This document shows positions 61,717 to 64,000 of a DNA stretch of 64,000 bases, in pieces. Under the pieces are notes generated by a model. That model did not search any database, had not been told where the DNA came from, and was given only the letters and a program-made list of their open reading frames with translations. This DNA comes from Actinomycetota bacterium (GTDB taxonomy: Bacteria; Actinomycetota; Thermoleophilia; Gaiellales; Gaiellaceae). The stretch lies in contig JACDEU010000009.1 of assembly GCA_013816245.1 (NCBI GenBank), positions 1-64,000 on the forward strand. Reading direction: 5' to 3'. The position numbers and the translations under genes were made by a program. Every line of letters begins with the position of its first letter. The first letter of the stretch is position 1.

Positions 61717-62438
61717 TAGCCCTCTGTGCTGCCGGGGTCGGCCTGCTCGCCTGAGCCGGCGTCGCCTTCGCCCTCCGCTGCACCCTCCGGCGCTTCCTCG
61801 CCCTCGGGCACCTCGCCCTCCGGCAGCTCTTCACCCTCGACGCCTTCCTCGGGCTCCGGCTCGACCTCGCGCGCCGGCAGTCCGACACTCGCGAGCACCG
61901 TCTCTTCGGGATCGTCGAGGTACGTGACGCCTTCCACCGGCGGCAGGTCGGCGAGGCGAAGCGTGTCTCCGATCGCCATGCCGCTGACGTCGAGGTCGAG
62001 GTGCTCCGGAATCTCCATCGGCAGGGCTTCGACGTTGATCTCGCGCTGCACCTGCGAGAGCACGCCGCCTTCCTTCGCGCCCGCAGGCTCGCCGATAAGC
62101 GAGACGGTGACGCTCGCCTGGATCGGCTGGTCGAGCCGCACTTCCTGAAGGTCGATGTGCGAGATGTGGCCCCGGATCGGATCCTGCTGGTAGTCCTTGA
62201 GAATCGAGGCGTGCGTCGTGTTCTTTCCTTCGAGGACGACGTCGAGGATCGCGTGCAGCCCGCCCTGACCGGTCAGTACCCGGCGGAGCTCACGCTCCGG
62301 CACGGCGATGGCGTAGGAGCCCTTGCCTTTGCCATAGAGCACGCCGGGGATGACCCCGGCCTTGCGCAGGCGCCGAGCGTCGCCGGAGCCGCGCCCCTCG
62401 CGCTCTGAAACCTGCAGCTTCACTCGTTCGCCGGCCAT
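61716..62438 (-). CDS. rplY: 50S ribosomal protein L25/general stress protein Ctc
   Basis: The 240-residue long-form L25 (Ctc) binds 5S rRNA. The L25 domain reads REGRGSGDARRLRKAGVIPGVLYG, with DYQQDPIRGHISHIDLQEV. The TL5 C-terminal domain follows (HLDLDVSGMAIGDTLRLADLP). It ends in an extremely acidic, low-complexity Glu/Pro/Gly tail of about 50 residues, common in actinobacterial homologues. Order prs-rplY-pth matches other bacteria. Confidence 0.94.
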   Translation of the reverse strand: MAGERVKLQVSEREGRGSGDARRLRKAGVIPGVLYGKGKGSYAIAVPERELRRVLTGQGGLHAILDVVLEGKNTTHASILKDYQQDPIRGHISHIDLQEVRLDQPIQASVTVSLIGEPAGAKEGGVLSQVQREINVEALPMEIPEHLDLDVSGMAIGDTLRLADLPPVEGVTYLDDPEETVLASVGLPAREVEPEPEEGVEGEELPEGEVPEGEEAPEGAAEGEGDAGSGEQADPGSTEG

Positions 62439-62456
62439 GACGGCGTCGAATGGTAG

Positions 62457-62639
62457 CTACTTCTTTATGTGGAGGTTGATTCCCAGCAGGATCAACGGCC
62501 AGAGGAAGACGGCGAAGATCGCCGAGAGCACGCCTCTCCAGCCATGGACGTTTGTGAAGTAGTGATGGCTGGCAGCGATGGCAACTCCGACGCCCACGTA
62601 CACCAGTGCTAGGAGACTGATTCCGGGTCCGCGTCGCAT
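62457..62639 (-). CDS. Small two-helix membrane protein
   Basis: The 60-residue protein has helices at about 8-26 (LLALVYVGVGVAIAASHHYF) and 35-55 (GVLSAIFAVFLWPLILLGI), ending HIKK. It lies between prs and rplY on the same strand and is probably co-transcribed. Family unknown. Confidence 0.65.
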   Translation of the reverse strand: MRRGPGISLLALVYVGVGVAIAASHHYFTNVHGWRGVLSAIFAVFLWPLILLGINLHIKK

Positions 62640-62681
62640 GACCGAGTCCTAACCGCCCGGCCGATTCTGTAACCCGCCGGT

Positions 62682-63737
62682 TTAGAAGAGGGCGTTCATG
62701 TCCTGGAAAATGGCGGACACGGAATCGTCGGCGAAGACGTTGTGGATCGTCTCGGCGAGGATGTCTGCCACGGTCAGGACGGTCACTCGTTCGGGCTTCG
62801 TCAGCGGGTCGATCGGCACCGTGTCGGTCACGATGACGCTGTCGAGCGCGCTGCCCTCGATGCGCTCGATCGCGGGATCGGAGAAGATGCCGTGGGTCGC
62901 GCACGCGTAGACCTTCTTGGCGCCGCGCTCCTTGAGGAACTCGGCGCCCGCGACGAGCGTACCGGCGGTGTCGACCATGTCGTCCGTCATCACCGCGCAC
63001 TTGCCCTCGATGTCGCCGATCACGTTGGTGACGCGCGCGACGTTGTGCGCCGGCCGGTCCTTCTGGAGGACGGCGAGGTCGCCGCCGATCATCTCGGCGA
63101 ACTTGCTCGCCAGTCGCGTGCGGCCGGTGTCGGGAGCGACCGCTACGAGCTCCTCGGGCAGGCGGAGGTCGCGGAAGTACTGGGCCAGCATCGGCAGCGC
63201 CGTCATGTGGTCGACGGGCACCTCGAAGAAGCCCTGCACCTGGCCTGCATGAAGGTCCATCGTGAGCACGCGGTCGGCGCCGGCCGACTGGATCATGTCG
63301 GCGACGAGCTTCGCGGTGATCGGCTCGCGGGGCCGCGACTTCTTGTCCTGGCGCGAGTAGGGGTAGAGCGGCAGCACCGCCGTGATCCGCTTCGCGGAGG
63401 CGAGCTTCGCCGCGTCGATCATGATCATCAGCTCCATCAGGTGCTGGTCGACCGGCGGTGAGCTCGTCTGGACGATGAAGAGGTCCGATCCCCGGATCGA
63501 CTCCTCGTAGCGGCAGTACGTCTCGCCGCTCGCGAAGGTGCGCAAGGAGACGTCGCCGACCTGGATTCCGAGCTTGCCGGCGATCTTCTGCGCGAGCGCG
63601 GGATGGGAGCGCCCGGAGAAAAGCATCAGCCGCTTCGACGGCCCGCGCTCGATCCAGTGCTCGGGCTTCAGCTCGGCCTTGGTCTCGGCCACTTCCAGCC
63701 CGGGCAGGCGAGTCAGCTCAGTTGTTGCGCTTTCCAC
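62682..63737 (-). CDS. prs: Ribose-phosphate pyrophosphokinase (PRPP synthetase)
   Basis: The 351-residue enzyme makes PRPP from ribose-5-phosphate and ATP for nucleotide, His and Trp synthesis. Motifs: LMLFSGRSHPALAQKIAG, RGSDLFIVQTSSPPVDQHLMEL, LPLYPYSRQDKKSRPREPIT and LTMDLHAGQVQGFFEVPVD. The PRPP loop is CAVMTDDMVDTAGTL. GTG 63737 gives a 35-residue N-terminal extension and overlaps the glmU stop by 20 bases. Genuine and complete. Confidence 0.95.
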   Translation of the reverse strand: MESATTELTRLPGLEVAETKAELKPEHWIERGPSKRLMLFSGRSHPALAQKIAGKLGIQVGDVSLRTFASGETYCRYEESIRGSDLFIVQTSSPPVDQHLMELMIMIDAAKLASAKRITAVLPLYPYSRQDKKSRPREPITAKLVADMIQSAGADRVLTMDLHAGQVQGFFEVPVDHMTALPMLAQYFRDLRLPEELVAVAPDTGRTRLASKFAEMIGGDLAVLQKDRPAHNVARVTNVIGDIEGKCAVMTDDMVDTAGTLVAGAEFLKERGAKKVYACATHGIFSDPAIERIEGSALDSVIVTDTVPIDPLTKPERVTVLTVADILAETIHNVFADDSVSAIFQDMNALF

Positions 63738-64000
63738 GGAGATAGCCCTCTTTCGTGATCTGCTTCGGCGGGAAACCAGCGAGCGATTCGGGAGGGACAT
63801 CTTCTGTTATGTACGAACCGCCTGCAATCCAAGCATCGTCCCCGACCTCCACCGGCGCCTCGAACCCATTGTGAATGCCGGTCCTGACGTTCCGCCCGAT
63901 CTTTGTCTTTCCTTTGGGCCGATCGGCCTGATGGGGAAAGTTGGCCGTGATGTTCCCCGCGGCGATATTGGCGCCCTCACCCACCTCGGCGTCCCCGATG
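63718..64000 (-). CDS. glmU: GlmU C-terminal fragment (5' end beyond window)
   Basis: The frame is open to the window end. The visible 93 residues are the last coils of a left-handed beta-helix: IGDAEVGEGANIAAGNITANF, then TKIGRNVRTGIHNGFEAPVEVG and a tail SLAGFPPKQITKEGYLRG. This matches the acetyltransferase domain of GlmU, which makes UDP-GlcNAc. Its position directly before prs supports this (glmU-prs order). The usual GAGTITxNYDG and KHRT residues read AAGNITANFPHQ and KGKTKIG here, so this is a divergent subfamily. Confidence 0.85.
   Translation of the reverse strand, partial: IGDAEVGEGANIAAGNITANFPHQADRPKGKTKIGRNVRTGIHNGFEAPVEVGDDAWIAGGSYITEDVPPESLAGFPPKQITKEGYLRGKRNN

Noticed and set aside
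58675-61719. A 1014-codon plus-strand open frame
   Set aside because: It runs antisense through mfd, then crosses MFS and pth in wrong frames; its translation is Arg-rich and shows no domain. GC-rich DNA gives such shadows.

Overview
The window is GC-rich, gene-dense bacterial DNA of about 64 kb with nearly all codons ending in G or C. I infer a member of the Actinomycetota, most likely the class Thermoleophilia (Gaiellales or Solirubrobacterales type). The support is a CysO/CysM/Mec cysteine pathway, a Ddn-like F420-type oxidoreductase, a mycobacterial-style nei/lhr repair neighbourhood, an eno/ftsB/DUF501 cluster, very large adenylate cyclase-ATPase-TPR regulators, and many genes with a TANNNT box 6 to 10 bases before the start codon and no Shine-Dalgarno sequence, as expected for leaderless mRNAs. 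No rRNA, tRNA, CRISPR array, prophage or replication origin was seen.

Region by region. 1-10.3 kb: the tail of a TPR regulator, a Nei-type glycosylase, an F420-type oxidoreductase, a beta-propeller gene remnant, a complete Lhr helicase and an HhH-GPD glycosylase form a DNA-repair neighbourhood. 10.3-17.8 kb is accessory: a large cyclase/ATPase, a frameshifted secreted LVIVD-like gene, a phospholipase D-like gene with a lost or non-canonical start, a divergent ring-cleaving dioxygenase/hydrolase pair resembling MhqO/MhqD, and a REP-associated (Y1) transposase with a damaged HUH motif and an adjacent perfect palindrome. 17.9-26.2 kb is catabolic: acyl-CoA dehydrogenase, amidohydrolase, amino-acid permease, formamidase/acetamidase, HxlR regulator and two M20 peptidases.

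26.3-34.9 kb carries the principal sigma factor RpoD, a TPR membrane protein and the cysteine operon: a rhodanese-E1 fusion, CysO, CysM and the JAMM protease Mec. Two tandem cupredoxins, a CorC/HlyC transporter and a metallo-beta-lactamase hydrolase follow. 34.8-42.4 kb: a radical SAM protein, a NarL-type response regulator and kinase, a flavoprotein with a VOC protein, a ferredoxin, DUF309 and a HerA/DUF853 ATPase. 42.4-48.6 kb is a tightly overlapping minus-strand operon from a GAF-SpoIIE phosphatase through GDPD and L,D-transpeptidase to TlpA, CcmH and CcdA.

48.6-51.9 kb holds small membrane and zinc proteins, an orphan HTH-receiver fusion, DUF501 and FtsB. 51.9-64 kb is core genome in deeply conserved order: pyk, eno, mazG, a PrsA-type foldase, mfd, pth, rplY, prs and glmU (cut by the window end). 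The pth/mfd junction is interrupted by a truncated MFS transporter and a nucleotidyltransferase remnant. Short palindromes and hairpins (3.4, 17.7, 29.8, 35.8, 37.6, 49.7 kb) are the main repeat signal. All assignments come from reading motifs and order; no database search was possible.
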